NCBI GenBank assembly: GCA_900551775.1
Contig: URXI01000030.1
Location: 1 to 23,621 of the forward strand
Reading direction: 5' to 3'
DNA length: 23,621 nucleotides
Source: an uncultured Eubacterium sp.
GTDB lineage: Bacteria; Bacillota; Clostridia; Peptostreptococcales; Anaerovoracaceae
The position numbers and the translations under genes are program-made. Positions 15,207 through 23,238 of this stretch are shown here, piece after piece; position 1 is the first letter of the stretch; the number at the start of each line of letters is the position of its first letter. The notes under the pieces were generated by a model. The model was not told the origin of the DNA. It saw only the letters and a list, made by a program, of their open reading frames with translations, and searched no databases.

Positions 15207-16328
15207 ATGAAACACGCGGTTACTTATGAACTGCTGAAAACCGATAGCAGGACAAAGGCTCGCAGGGGTATCGTTCACACCCCTCATGGGGATATCCAGA
15301 CGCCGGTTTTCATGCCGGTGGGCACCCAGGCTACAGTAAAGGCTATGCGGCCGGAACAGGTTGCGGAGATGGGCGCTAATATTATCCTGTCAAATACCTA
15401 CCATTTATATTTACGACCGGGACATGAGCTGATCAAGGAGGCGGGAGGTCTTCACAAGTTCATGAATTGGGACAAGGCGATTCTCACTGACAGCGGCGGA
15501 TTTCAGGTCTTTTCCCTCGGGAAGCTGCGCAAGATTACAGAAGAGGGCGTAAAGTTTCAAAGCCATATCGACGGATCGAGGCATATGCTGACGCCAGAAA
15601 AGGCCGTCGAGATACAAAACGCTCTGGGGTCAGATATCATGATGGCCTTTGACGAGTGCGCTCCATATCCGGCGGACAGAAAATATGTCAAAGATTCTCT
15701 GGAACGCACGACCAGGTGGCTGACACGATGTAAAGCCGCACATAAGGATGTTGAACGTCAGTCACTCTTTGGCATCATGCAGGGCGGTATGTATAAGGAT
15801 CTGCGCAGACAGAGCGCAGAAGAAATTGTCGAACTGGATTTACCGGGTTACGCCATCGGCGGCCTCTCTGTAGGTGAACCCAAGGATCTGATGTTAGAGG
15901 TGCTGGACGATTGCGTCGACTATCTGCCCCAGGACAAAGCCAGATACCTGATGGGCGTCGGCAGTCCGGACTATCTCTTTGAAGGTGTGGAACGGGGAAT
16001 CGACATGTTCGACTGTGTGCTGCCGACCAGAATTGCACGTCATGGCTTAGCGATGACCAGTCATGGACGCGTCAATATCAAAAATGCCAAGTTCGAGAAA
16101 GACTTTACACCGCTGGATGCAGAATGTGACTGTTATACTTGTAAAAATTATTCGAAAGCTTACTTGCGTCATCTCTTTAAAGCGGACGAGATGCTGTCTG
16201 CTATGCTGCTGTCCAACCACAATCTCCATTTTCTGCTGAAGATGATGGAAAATATCAGAACCGCAATAGAAGAAGATCGATTTTTAGAATTGAAAAAGGA
16301 GTTTTATGATAAGTATGGAAAGTTTTAA
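15207..16328 (+). CDS. tgt: tRNA-guanine transglycosylase (queuosine pathway)
   Basis: A 373-residue bacterial Tgt, which swaps guanine 34 for the queuosine precursor preQ1 in tRNAs with GUN anticodons. Catalytic residues are D95 (TDSGGFQVFSL) and D269 (MFDCVLPTR). The substrate pocket GGLSVGEPK (218-226) is intact. The zinc site is C307, C309, C312 and H338, in CDCYTC and SNHNLHF, with the same spacing as the E. coli enzyme. Length is standard. An AGAGAGG site precedes the ATG. It is usually beside queA or yajC-secDF; here instead a TrmA/RumA-type rRNA or tRNA methyltransferase overlaps its 3' end by 23 nt, giving an RNA-modification operon. Confidence 0.96.
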   Translation: MKHAVTYELLKTDSRTKARRGIVHTPHGDIQTPVFMPVGTQATVKAMRPEQVAEMGANIILSNTYHLYLRPGHELIKEAGGLHKFMNWDKAILTDSGGFQVFSLGKLRKITEEGVKFQSHIDGSRHMLTPEKAVEIQNALGSDIMMAFDECAPYPADRKYVKDSLERTTRWLTRCKAAHKDVERQSLFGIMQGGMYKDLRRQSAEEIVELDLPGYAIGGLSVGEPKDLMLEVLDDCVDYLPQDKARYLMGVGSPDYLFEGVERGIDMFDCVLPTRIARHGLAMTSHGRVNIKNAKFEKDFTPLDAECDCYTCKNYSKAYLRHLFKADEMLSAMLLSNHNLHFLLKMMENIRTAIEEDRFLELKKEFYDKYGKF

Positions 16329-17490
16329 TATCTGCCAGCACGACGAATTTTGCGGAGGGTGCATTTATCAAGGGGTACCTTACGAAGAACAATTGGCTGT
16401 CAAAGAGGCTGAAGTAAAAAATATTTTTGCAGAAAAGGACATTCATCCTGATATTTTTGATGGAATCGAGGGCTGCCCGGAGGAACATCGCTATAGATAC
16501 AGAAATAAGATGGAGTATACATTTGGCGATTTTGTAAAGGATGGGCCGCTTTGCCTGGGTATGCATAAGAAGAAAAATTTCATGTCGATTGTGACCGTAG
16601 ACCACTGCCAATTGGTCGATGAGGACTTCAACAAAATCCTACGGTTTTCCCTAGACTTTGCAGTCGATATGGGTTATAAACATTATCATAAGAAATCTCA
16701 TACAGGACTTTTGCGGCATCTGATTATCAGAAAAGGTATCAGAACCGGCGAGCTTTTGATCAATATTGTGACCTCAAGAGAGGAAGGTTTTGATGAAGAA
16801 GCTTATGTAAACGGACTGCTGGAATTACCGCTTACGAATAAAATCGGGGGAATCCTGAGAACTTTGAATGACAATATCGCCGACAAAGTGACCTGTGAAG
16901 AACTGAAAATCCTTTGGGGAAAAGATTATTACATGGAAAACATATTGGGCCTGCAGTTCAAGGTCAGTGCATTTTCTTTTTTTCAGACTAATGTCGAAGC
17001 CGTAGAGCGGCTTTACAGTGAAGCTTTAGCGCTTGTCGATGACTTTGCCGGCAAATCTGTCTTTGACCTGTATTGCGGTACAGGTACCATCAGTCAGGTA
17101 CTTGCCTTAAAGGCAAAAGAGGTGCTGGGCATCGAAATCGTGGAAGAGGCTGTCGAGGCTGCGAAAAAAAACGCCAAGCTCAATGAACTGGAAAACTGCA
17201 ATTTCATCGCAGGCGATGTCTTTGAAGTGTTAGAACGGCGCGAAGAAAAGCCTGATGTAATCGTGGTCGATCCACCGCGGGTCGGGATGAGCACCAAAGC
17301 GGTAGACAAGATTGTCAGCTACGGTGTAGATCAGATTATCTATATTTCCTGTAACCCAAAGACTCTGGCTATCAATCTGCAGCAATTTGTCTATGAGGGC
17401 TATGCGGTCAGATATGCCAAATGCTTCGACAACTTTCCGGGAACAAAACATACAGAATGCATCTGTCTCTTGGAAAGGAAACAGAGATAG
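16306..17490 (+). CDS. RNA (uracil-5-)-methyltransferase, TrmA/RumA (RlmD/RlmCD) family
   Basis: A 394-residue SAM-dependent m5U methyltransferase. N-terminal C10, C16, C19 (CX5CX2C) with C101 match the 4Fe-4S ligands of E. coli RlmD. The SAM-binding motif is FDLYCGTGTIS (253-263), and FFQTN precedes it. The DPPRVGM motif sits at 322-328 and the catalytic Cys349 in YISCNPKT. The C-terminal HTECICLLER with its Glu-His pair is complete. No TRAM domain is visible. Bacillota usually have several paralogues acting on 23S U747/U1939 or tRNA U54; which one cannot be told here. An AAAGGAG precedes the ATG at 16306, which lies inside the tgt 3' end, so the two are translationally coupled. Confidence 0.93.
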   Translation: MISMESFNICQHDEFCGGCIYQGVPYEEQLAVKEAEVKNIFAEKDIHPDIFDGIEGCPEEHRYRYRNKMEYTFGDFVKDGPLCLGMHKKKNFMSIVTVDHCQLVDEDFNKILRFSLDFAVDMGYKHYHKKSHTGLLRHLIIRKGIRTGELLINIVTSREEGFDEEAYVNGLLELPLTNKIGGILRTLNDNIADKVTCEELKILWGKDYYMENILGLQFKVSAFSFFQTNVEAVERLYSEALALVDDFAGKSVFDLYCGTGTISQVLALKAKEVLGIEIVEEAVEAAKKNAKLNELENCNFIAGDVFEVLERREEKPDVIVVDPPRVGMSTKAVDKIVSYGVDQIIYISCNPKTLAINLQQFVYEGYAVRYAKCFDNFPGTKHTECICLLERKQR

Positions 17491-17517
17491 GAAGGATCTG
17501 ATCGTTACAAATTGGGT

Positions 17518-18639
17518 ATGAACAAAGTGTTGTGTGTTTTGAGAGAAAATAAGGAAATCAGGAAAACCTATTTTTCGACTGCAAAGGAGGAAATTTCAAA
17601 TACAAATTTACATTTACTGATATGGATCGGCATTTTTACCATGGTCATAGAGATGGTACTGCTGTTTTTTGCTAATATACTTTTACCTACATGGATGTTA
17701 AAACAGGAGCATTTTCAAGTGGCCATGATCAATCTGGGCGTTATATTTTTAGCAGCAGAGCTGAAATCGATACACTACAAAAACGACAAAGTGGTGGCGA
17801 ATATCTGTATGGTATATATGCTGCTGATTGCGACATGTATCATCAAAATCGACGTATTCTACGAACCGGAAACTTTGAGTTCTTTTATTCCACTCTTGTT
17901 TGTAGTGACGCCGGCAGCGTTCGTATTGAGTCTGTTCCGAATCTATTTGACAATGATACTAGTGGAAGTGGAATACATCATTGCACTGTTTATGGTGAAA
18001 GATCCGGTACTTATTTATGCGGATATTTTCTATTCGTTAGCAGGTCTCTCTTTTGGTATGTTGGTGACCGCCATCATTCTCAGATTGAGGAGCAAGGACA
18101 ATTTCGACAAACTGACTTACAGGCATCTATCCATGACGGATTCTCTGACAGGCGTGCTGAACAAGTCTGCTGCACTGAATCAAATTGGACGCTACCTGCG
18201 GACCAGGATTGACAATACGAACTGTGCGCTGCTGATTATCGACTTGGATAATTTTAAGAAGGTTAATGACAAATACGGCCATCAGGTTGGTGACCGCTTG
18301 TTAAATCAAGTGGGAGAAATCTTGCACGAAGCATTCAGAGGCAACGATATCGTGGGTCGTTTTGGCGGCGATGAGTTCGTGGTCTTGATGAAGAACGTCT
18401 TTGACGATGAGATTATCGAGAGAAAGTGTGAGGAGATTTTGAGACTGCTTGAGAGTTTGACCTTGGACGAAGAGAACTTCAAAATATCCTGCAGCATGGG
18501 CGCAGTGATTGCAAAAAAGAAGAATGAGAGCCTGGAGAGGCTGTTTAAAATTGCAGACGATGCCCTTTATGAGGCCAAAGCCATGGGAAAGAACGGCCTG
18601 GTGAAAAAGATATGGAGGATTGAAAATGAAGATAATTGA
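17518..18639 (+). CDS. membrane-bound GGDEF diguanylate cyclase
   Basis: A 373-residue protein. Residues about 32-190 contain some five to six transmembrane segments of MASE-like character without a recognisable ligand domain. Residues 200-365 are a GGDEF domain: DSLTGVLNK, the metal and nucleotide strand LLIIDLDNFKKVNDKYGHQVGD, and the active-site loop FGGDEF (282-287). The inhibitory I-site RxxD is present as RGND (274-277), so product inhibition by cyclic di-GMP is expected. The ATG at 17518 has no strong ribosome binding site; a GGAAGG lies too far upstream. It follows the methyltransferase by 27 nt and overlaps the next gene by 14 nt, so it belongs to the same transcription unit. Confidence 0.9.
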   Translation: MNKVLCVLRENKEIRKTYFSTAKEEISNTNLHLLIWIGIFTMVIEMVLLFFANILLPTWMLKQEHFQVAMINLGVIFLAAELKSIHYKNDKVVANICMVYMLLIATCIIKIDVFYEPETLSSFIPLLFVVTPAAFVLSLFRIYLTMILVEVEYIIALFMVKDPVLIYADIFYSLAGLSFGMLVTAIILRLRSKDNFDKLTYRHLSMTDSLTGVLNKSAALNQIGRYLRTRIDNTNCALLIIDLDNFKKVNDKYGHQVGDRLLNQVGEILHEAFRGNDIVGRFGGDEFVVLMKNVFDDEIIERKCEEILRLLESLTLDEENFKISCSMGAVIAKKKNESLERLFKIADDALYEAKAMGKNGLVKKIWRIENEDN

Positions 18640-19534
18640 AGTAAAAGATAGAAATTCATCATTGATTGAACAACTGTTAAGCGTGTGGGAAAGCGCAGTC
18701 AAGGCAACCCATTTGTTTTTGTCAGAGGCTGAAATCGAGGATATCAAAAAATATGTGCCGCAGGCGCTAAGTGAAATCCCTCACTTGATCATCATGGAAA
18801 ATGATGACCAAGTCCCTGTGGGCTTTATGGGCATTGCAGAACGACACCTGGAGATGCTGTTCCTATCTAATGAGGAGAGGGGAAGGGGCCTGGGCAAAGC
18901 GCTTCTCACATACGGCATAGAGCAATATTCCATCGACGATTTAGCAGTGAACGAACAAAATCCCCTTGCAAAAGACTTTTATGAACACATGGGGTTTGAA
19001 GTGTATAAAAGGACGGAAAAGGATGAACAGGGAAATCCATATCCGCTTTTGTATATGAGGAGGAATGCGTCTATGCAGAACTTTATCGAAGCATTGACAA
19101 GCGAAAGGAAAAATACAGAACTGACCGAAGAATGCAACTTTTTCGGGAAACTGATCGGGAGCTGGAAAATCGACTATATCGACAACACCACTTCCGTTGT
19201 GCGAAAAGGTGAATGGCATTTTTCATGGGTGCTGGAAGGGATGGCGATACAGGATGTGATCGTCCTGCCCGGTTTTGAATACGGAACAACACTGCGCGTG
19301 TTCAATCCTGACACACGAGGCTGGGATGTGGCATATTGCTTTACAGGCAAAATCATGCGGTTTGAGGCAAGAAAGCAGGGCGACAGAATCGTCCTTACGA
19401 ATACGGAGGATGATAGAAGAAAATGGGTCTTTGCCAAAATCGAGGACGAGCATTTTCATTGGCAGGACGTTGTCGTAAAAGATGACGGCACGTGGCACGT
19501 TAATTTTGATTTATATGCTGAGCGCATGGAATAA
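18626..19534 (+). CDS. GNAT acetyltransferase fused to a DUF1579-like beta-barrel domain
   Basis: A 302-residue open reading frame with two parts. Residues 1-146 are a complete GNAT acetyltransferase, with the acetyl-CoA loop ERGRGLGKALL (84-94) and a typical C-terminal LAVNEQN, FYEHMGFEVYKRTE and PLLYMRR. Residues 150-302 resemble DUF1579/calycin-like proteins (FFGKLIGSWKIDY, GEWHFSWVLEGMAIQD, GTTLRVFNP, WDVAYCFTGKI, HFHWQDVVVKDDGTWHV). Only about three residues separate the domains, and a GAGGAGG ribosome binding site sits 9 nt before an in-frame ATG at residue 150. The fusion therefore probably arose by loss of a stop codon between two overlapping genes. GGAGGA lies 6 nt upstream of the ATG at 18626. 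Substrates of both parts are unknown. Confidence 0.82.
   Translation: MKIIEVKDRNSSLIEQLLSVWESAVKATHLFLSEAEIEDIKKYVPQALSEIPHLIIMENDDQVPVGFMGIAERHLEMLFLSNEERGRGLGKALLTYGIEQYSIDDLAVNEQNPLAKDFYEHMGFEVYKRTEKDEQGNPYPLLYMRRNASMQNFIEALTSERKNTELTEECNFFGKLIGSWKIDYIDNTTSVVRKGEWHFSWVLEGMAIQDVIVLPGFEYGTTLRVFNPDTRGWDVAYCFTGKIMRFEARKQGDRIVLTNTEDDRRKWVFAKIEDEHFHWQDVVVKDDGTWHVNFDLYAERME
19057..19075 (+). promoter_or_regulatory. internal ribosome binding site and start codon within the fused gene
   Basis: GAGGAGGA (19057-19064) is followed 9 nt later by an in-frame ATG (19073-19075), exactly where the DUF1579-like domain begins. It could yield the second domain as a separate 153-residue protein. Confidence 0.6.
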
Positions 19535-19569
19535 GCGTTTTATGTGTGTTGAAACAGGAGGACCCGAAA

Positions 19570-20112
19570 ATGAAAACCATCAGATTATTGTATCCGGATC
19601 ATGTCAGCGGAGGACTGGAAACCTATTACTTTGGAGCAAATCTGCTGCGGCATATTTTGCCGGAGAATCAAAACCAGCCTCTGATTCAGGTGTCAATTGC
19701 ACCTCCGGACGGCGAAGAAAAAAACGTCAGCAACGGCATTTTCGCGGAGGACGAGGTTCTTGCAGGAATCAGAGACGCCCAGGTGAAAATAGAGAAAGAA
19801 AAGCCAGACAAGATCATCACCATCGGTGGAAATTGTTTAGTGACTTTCATGGACCGTTTCGATCACATATTGGTTCATTTTGACATCGATGTCTTAGATG
19901 AACATTTCTTTCACTCGACTTACTTTGCAAGTCCTGAGCTTGTAGGCGATGGTTCCGGCGGCGGGAAGATGACGATGGAAAGTGCAGCCAGGGTGCTGAA
20001 GGTTATCACAGAAGAATCCGACGTGGTCGGCTTTACCGTAGCTGAGTATCTGCCTTTTGATGAGCATAAGCTGCACAAGATGTTTTCCGAAATAAAACTG
20101 TTTACGGAATGA
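19570..20112 (+). pseudogene. arginase/ureohydrolase-family protein with large internal deletion
   Basis: A 180-residue frame starting after an AGGAGGA. Residues 1-90 match the N-terminal half of clostridial arginase-family proteins, ending in KIITIGGNCL. Residues 93-180 match the C-terminal part, starting at FMDRFDHILVHFDIDVLDEH and ending at VVGFTVAEYLPFDE and IKLFTE. Relatives of this family are about 290 residues. The missing block of roughly 110 residues contains the D-x-H-x-D metal-binding motif and most of the active site. FDIDVLD retains the later metal ligands. The reading frame survived the deletion, so a protein may be made, but hydrolysis of a guanidino group is not expected. It lies in the tgt-to-phzF gene run with normal spacing. 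Confidence 0.8.
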
Positions 20113-20127
20113 GGGGTGCTTGAGGAT

Positions 20128-20667
20128 ATGAAAAGATACGTTGCCTTGTTGAGAGGAATTAATGTAGGCGGAAAAAATAAAATACCAATGGCGGAGTTAA
20201 AAAAGGGATTCGAAAAGCTCAATTTTGAAGAGGTTAAGACCTATCTGAACAGCGGCAATGTGATTTTCTCAAGTGATAAAGAGGACATAGAAAAGCTGAC
20301 AAAACAGATTGAAACAATGATAATAGAACAGTTTGGTTTTGAAATTCCTGTATTTGTTATCTCTCAAGAAAGACTGGAGGAGATTCTGCTCAATGCCCCG
20401 GACTGGTGGGGAGATGACAATCAAGAAATCTATGACAATCTGATTTTTATGATACCGCCGACTGCGTTTTCTGATGTATTTGATGAAATCGGTGAGCCTA
20501 AGGAAGGATTGGAAAAGATACAGAATTACAAAGAAACAATATTCTGGTCTTTTCATCGAAAAGACTATCAAAAAACCAATTGGTGGTCCAAGACGGCAAG
20601 TGCGGCGATCAGCGACAAGCTGACCATAAGGACCGCGAACACCGTTAGAAAAATCGTCAGTATGTAA
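20128..20667 (+). CDS. DUF1697 protein
   Basis: A 179-residue protein of the DUF1697 family, with the family hallmarks RYVALLRGINVGGKNKIPM at the N-terminus, TYLNSGNVIFSS (residues 37-48), and a C-terminal KTASAAISDKLTIRTANTVRKI. Length is normal. No catalytic function has been assigned to this family. I take the ATG at 20128 rather than the GTG at 20116, because family members begin with the KRYVALLRGIN strand. A GAGGGG lies 11 nt upstream. It follows the decayed arginase gene by 15 nt and precedes a PhzF gene by 21 nt, so it is probably co-transcribed with them. Confidence 0.88.
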   Translation: MKRYVALLRGINVGGKNKIPMAELKKGFEKLNFEEVKTYLNSGNVIFSSDKEDIEKLTKQIETMIIEQFGFEIPVFVISQERLEEILLNAPDWWGDDNQEIYDNLIFMIPPTAFSDVFDEIGEPKEGLEKIQNYKETIFWSFHRKDYQKTNWWSKTASAAISDKLTIRTANTVRKIVSM

Positions 20668-20688
20668 TCACGAAAGCGAGGAGGCTGC

Positions 20689-21546
20689 ATGAAATTCTAT
20701 ATTGTTGATTGTTTTGCAGAAAAAAAGTACCAGGGGAATGAGCTGCTTGTGGTCGTTGCGGACAGATTGATCAGTGATGAAGAGCAGCAGGCCATCGCGA
20801 GAGAAATCAATTTTTCTGAGACGGCATTTATTCTTTCGGATAAGCAGCCTGACGGGGGATATGATGTCAGAATATGGACCCCTAACGTCGGCGAAGTGCC
20901 TTTTGCTGGACATCCTGTCCTGGGCACTGCTTATATCATTCATAAGATGTTAGAAAAAGAGCAAAACCGAGAGATCAGACTGAACTTAAAAGTTGGACAG
21001 GTTCCGATCAGGGTAACGGAATACGGCATGATGATGAGGCAGAATCAGCCAGAATTTGGAATGACGGTTGACAGGCATGTCATTGCAGACATTTATGGCA
21101 TCGGGGCAGATGAGATCCGTGACGATTATCCCATTGAATGGGTATCCACCGGATTAGAGGCTGTTGTGATTCCCCTGAAAGAACGAAACACCTTGAAAAA
21201 ACTGATCTGTGATGAAGATAAATTCAATACTTATGTGAGAAATTATCCCGAATGTTACTGTAATCATCTTTTTTTCGTAGATACTGGAAATCAGACATTG
21301 CAGGCGAGATGCCTGATGGAAGATTTCGTGGAAGTTCCTGCAACAGACAGCGCCAATGGAAACCTGGCAGGGTATTTTATGAAGCACAACTATTTTGGCA
21401 GGAGCGAAGTTTCCTACACTGTGATACAGGGAGAAGATATGGGGAGAAAAAGCGTCTTATTTATTCACACCGCGCTCAAAGAAGGGGAATATACAATTGA
21501 AGTGGGAGGCAAGGTCTCGATTGTCGCATCAGGAGAATGGGCGTAA
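20689..21546 (+). CDS. PhzF-family isomerase/epimerase
   Basis: A 285-residue member of the PhzF (phenazine biosynthesis-like, diaminopimelate-epimerase fold) family. The N-terminal lobe has VDCFAEKKYQGNELLVV, catalytic-type Glu44 in INFSETAFIL and RIWTPNVGEVPFAGHPVLGTA. The C-terminal lobe carries the counterpart of the EDPATGSA motif as EVPATDSANGNLAGYF, with Asp replaced by Val and Gly by Asp, so activity may differ from canonical members. The protein is complete, ending in YTIEVGGKVSIVASGEW. No phenazine genes are nearby; most relatives in Clostridia act on unknown small molecules. A CGAGGAGG lies just upstream of the ATG. It is the last intact gene of the tgt-to-phzF gene run. Confidence 0.9.
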   Translation: MKFYIVDCFAEKKYQGNELLVVVADRLISDEEQQAIAREINFSETAFILSDKQPDGGYDVRIWTPNVGEVPFAGHPVLGTAYIIHKMLEKEQNREIRLNLKVGQVPIRVTEYGMMMRQNQPEFGMTVDRHVIADIYGIGADEIRDDYPIEWVSTGLEAVVIPLKERNTLKKLICDEDKFNTYVRNYPECYCNHLFFVDTGNQTLQARCLMEDFVEVPATDSANGNLAGYFMKHNYFGRSEVSYTVIQGEDMGRKSVLFIHTALKEGEYTIEVGGKVSIVASGEWA

Positions 21547-21607
21547 GAGAGGTGGAGCGTTCATTTCCGCGCAGCGGATAGGACAAGAAAGTACATGATG
21601 ATTACAG

Positions 21608-21886
21608 ATGAAAGAATTAAGGACAAAACGATTAGTGCTCAGAAAGCATAAAATTTCGGATGCCGAGCCGCTTTATCATAAAATTGGATGCGACAGCGAA
21701 ATGGAAAGGTACACGGGCTGGAATCCTTATGTGACGATCGAAGCAGCGCGTGAGGCGATACGTGAGTTTATGGAAAATTACGATCATCCGAATTTCTATG
21801 GATGGGCGATTGTGCCGGACTGCTGGAACAAGGGCTATGCTACGGTGTGCATTCCGTTGTACACAATCTTAAAATCATTTGACTAG
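21608..21886 (+). pseudogene. GNAT acetyltransferase remnant (RimJ/RimL-like) with internal deletion
   Basis: A 92-residue frame. Residues 1-67 match the start of RimJ/RimL-type acetyltransferases (KRLVLRKHKISDAEPLY, GWNPYVT, FYGWAI). Residues 71-79 read DCWNKGYAT, which is the acetyl-CoA motif A that normally lies about 40 residues further on. The rest of the domain is absent and replaced by a short unrelated tail. An in-frame internal deletion plus 3' loss explains this. The stop codon is overlapped by the -35 box of the following toxin-like gene. No good ribosome binding site is visible. Confidence 0.72.
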
Positions 21887-21907
21887 CTATCACTTTAGTG
21901 ATATAAT
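21879..21907 (+). promoter_or_regulatory. near-consensus promoter for the DUF3990/XRE pair
   Basis: TTGACT (21879-21884) and TATAAT (21902-21907) are separated by 17 nt. Transcription should start near 21913, about 23 nt before the chosen ATG. Confidence 0.87.
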
Positions 21908-21935
21908 AATAGAAAAGATGAACGAGGAATGGGGA

Positions 21936-22658
21936 ATGGATAAGCTGATTACGATATATCACGGTTCAGAAGAAATTGTGGAACAGCCAACATTTGGCGA
22001 AGGCAAAAAGAATAACGACTTCGGCCTTGGCTTTTACTGTACTCCAAACGAGGAACTTGCAAAAGAGTGGGCGGTATCTTCCCTGCATGATGGGTTTTCT
22101 AACCGCTATACCTTAGATACCGAATACTTGAACATTTTGAATTTGAATTGTCCTGATTACACGATTCTTAACTGGATTGCAGTCTTGGTGGAGCATCGTA
22201 TCTTCTCTATTCATACGCCTGTGGCAAGACGTGCAAAGCGATATTTGATAGATAATTTTAGTATCAATGTAAATGCTTTTGACATGATTATAGGTTACCG
22301 CGCTGACGATTCTTATTTTGATTATGCTGAAGGTTTCCTTAACAATGCTATCTCAGTAGAACAACTCGCACTGGCTATGCGGCTTGGAAAACTGGGCGAA
22401 CAAATCGTTATCAAATCAAAGTACGCATTTTCGAATCTGAAATATGAAGGCTCTGATGTTGCTGAAAAAGATCAATATTATGTTCTCCGCAAAACCAGAG
22501 ATGACGGGGCAAATCAGCATTATCTAAGAATCCTTGAGGAAGAAAGCGATGGCCTGTATATTCAAGACATTATGAGAGGGGGTATGAAAAACGATGATCC
22601 ACGCATACCGAGAAATATATCTGAGCAAAGCGCAGTCGGTGCTTGGCAGCGCCTTTGA
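21936..22658 (+). CDS. DUF3990 protein, ADP-ribosyltransferase-fold putative toxin
   Basis: A 240-residue protein of the DUF3990 family, grouped with ADP-ribosyltransferase folds. The N-terminal ITIYHGS (H9), the DFGLGFYCT strand (Y34) followed by AKEWA, and LGEQIVIKS (E155-Q156) near the end form an H-Y-E/Q style triad as in ART-fold toxins. DMIIGYRADDSYF (116-128) is the family's central conserved segment. I chose the ATG at 21936 because GAGGA lies 7 nt upstream and the earlier ATG at 21918 is only about 5 nt from the predicted transcript end. The last 22 codons overlap the next gene. Toxin activity and target are inference from fold and from pairing with an XRE-type regulator; no signal peptide is present. 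Confidence 0.85.
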   Translation: MDKLITIYHGSEEIVEQPTFGEGKKNNDFGLGFYCTPNEELAKEWAVSSLHDGFSNRYTLDTEYLNILNLNCPDYTILNWIAVLVEHRIFSIHTPVARRAKRYLIDNFSINVNAFDMIIGYRADDSYFDYAEGFLNNAISVEQLALAMRLGKLGEQIVIKSKYAFSNLKYEGSDVAEKDQYYVLRKTRDDGANQHYLRILEEESDGLYIQDIMRGGMKNDDPRIPRNISEQSAVGAWQRL

Positions 22659-23232
22659 TTATGCAGTCAATACCTGCGGGATTTCAGGGAATGACTTTGT
22701 CAAGCTGTTTATCGTAAGTTCAGTGAGCAAGCGAATGGAAAAGGGAGAACCCGCCTGTGTTGCAGGGAAAAGCGGAATCGAAATCGTGCGAGAAATCGTT
22801 GAAGAGACAAAAGGACAGGAACTTCAGATTGAGCCGCAGGAACGTTTTGGACGTTCCAGGGAATACTGGATTGGCTGGGCTGTTGCATATTATCAATGGT
22901 ATTCGGACAGAAAGTACAGTGATATTTTTAAGGCTGTTCCCTTTGAAGATTTGCAGAAAATGTACAATACTCTCCACGAAGCAGACATAACAAAATTTGC
23001 AGACATAGTGGATTCACGGATAAAAGAATATTTTCCTGAAACCAACTTAAAGCGTATTCGCTCGCTTTATGGCTGTACACAGGCTGAGCTGGCGGAACGC
23101 TCCGGCGTCACTCTTCGCTCGATCCAGATGTATGAACAGAGAAACAAGAATATCAACAAGGCAAGCGCGGATACAATGTATCGCCTTGCAAAGACTTTTG
23201 GCTGCACGATGGAAGATCTGATCGAAAGGTAA
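22594..23232 (+). CDS. XRE-family HTH protein, putative antitoxin/regulator of DUF3990 partner
   Basis: A 212-residue protein. Residues 1-145 form a helical domain with conserved-looking DFVKLFIVSSVSKRMEKGEP, AGKSGIEI and REYWIGWAVAYYQWY segments; I do not recognise a named domain there. Residues 150-210 are a clear Cro/CI-type helix-turn-helix (NLKRIRSLYGCTQAELAERS, then GVTLRSIQMYEQR and a terminal EDLIER). It overlaps the DUF3990 gene by 65 nt in another frame, with GAGAGGGGG 11 nt upstream of its ATG, so the two are translationally linked. This layout suits a toxin-antitoxin pair in which the second protein neutralises the toxin and represses the promoter. Direct evidence for that is lacking. 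Confidence 0.85.
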   Translation: MIHAYREIYLSKAQSVLGSAFDYAVNTCGISGNDFVKLFIVSSVSKRMEKGEPACVAGKSGIEIVREIVEETKGQELQIEPQERFGRSREYWIGWAVAYYQWYSDRKYSDIFKAVPFEDLQKMYNTLHEADITKFADIVDSRIKEYFPETNLKRIRSLYGCTQAELAERSGVTLRSIQMYEQRNKNINKASADTMYRLAKTFGCTMEDLIER

Positions 23233-23238
23233 TTGCAG

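Noticed and set aside
17583..17590. AAAGGAGG inside the GGDEF gene as a ribosome binding site for an internal start
   Set aside because: No usable start codon lies within the following 5-13 nt in any frame.
19482..19883. Plus-strand open frame of 133 codons across the arginase start
   Set aside because: Low-complexity Arg-rich composition and out of frame with recognisable homology.
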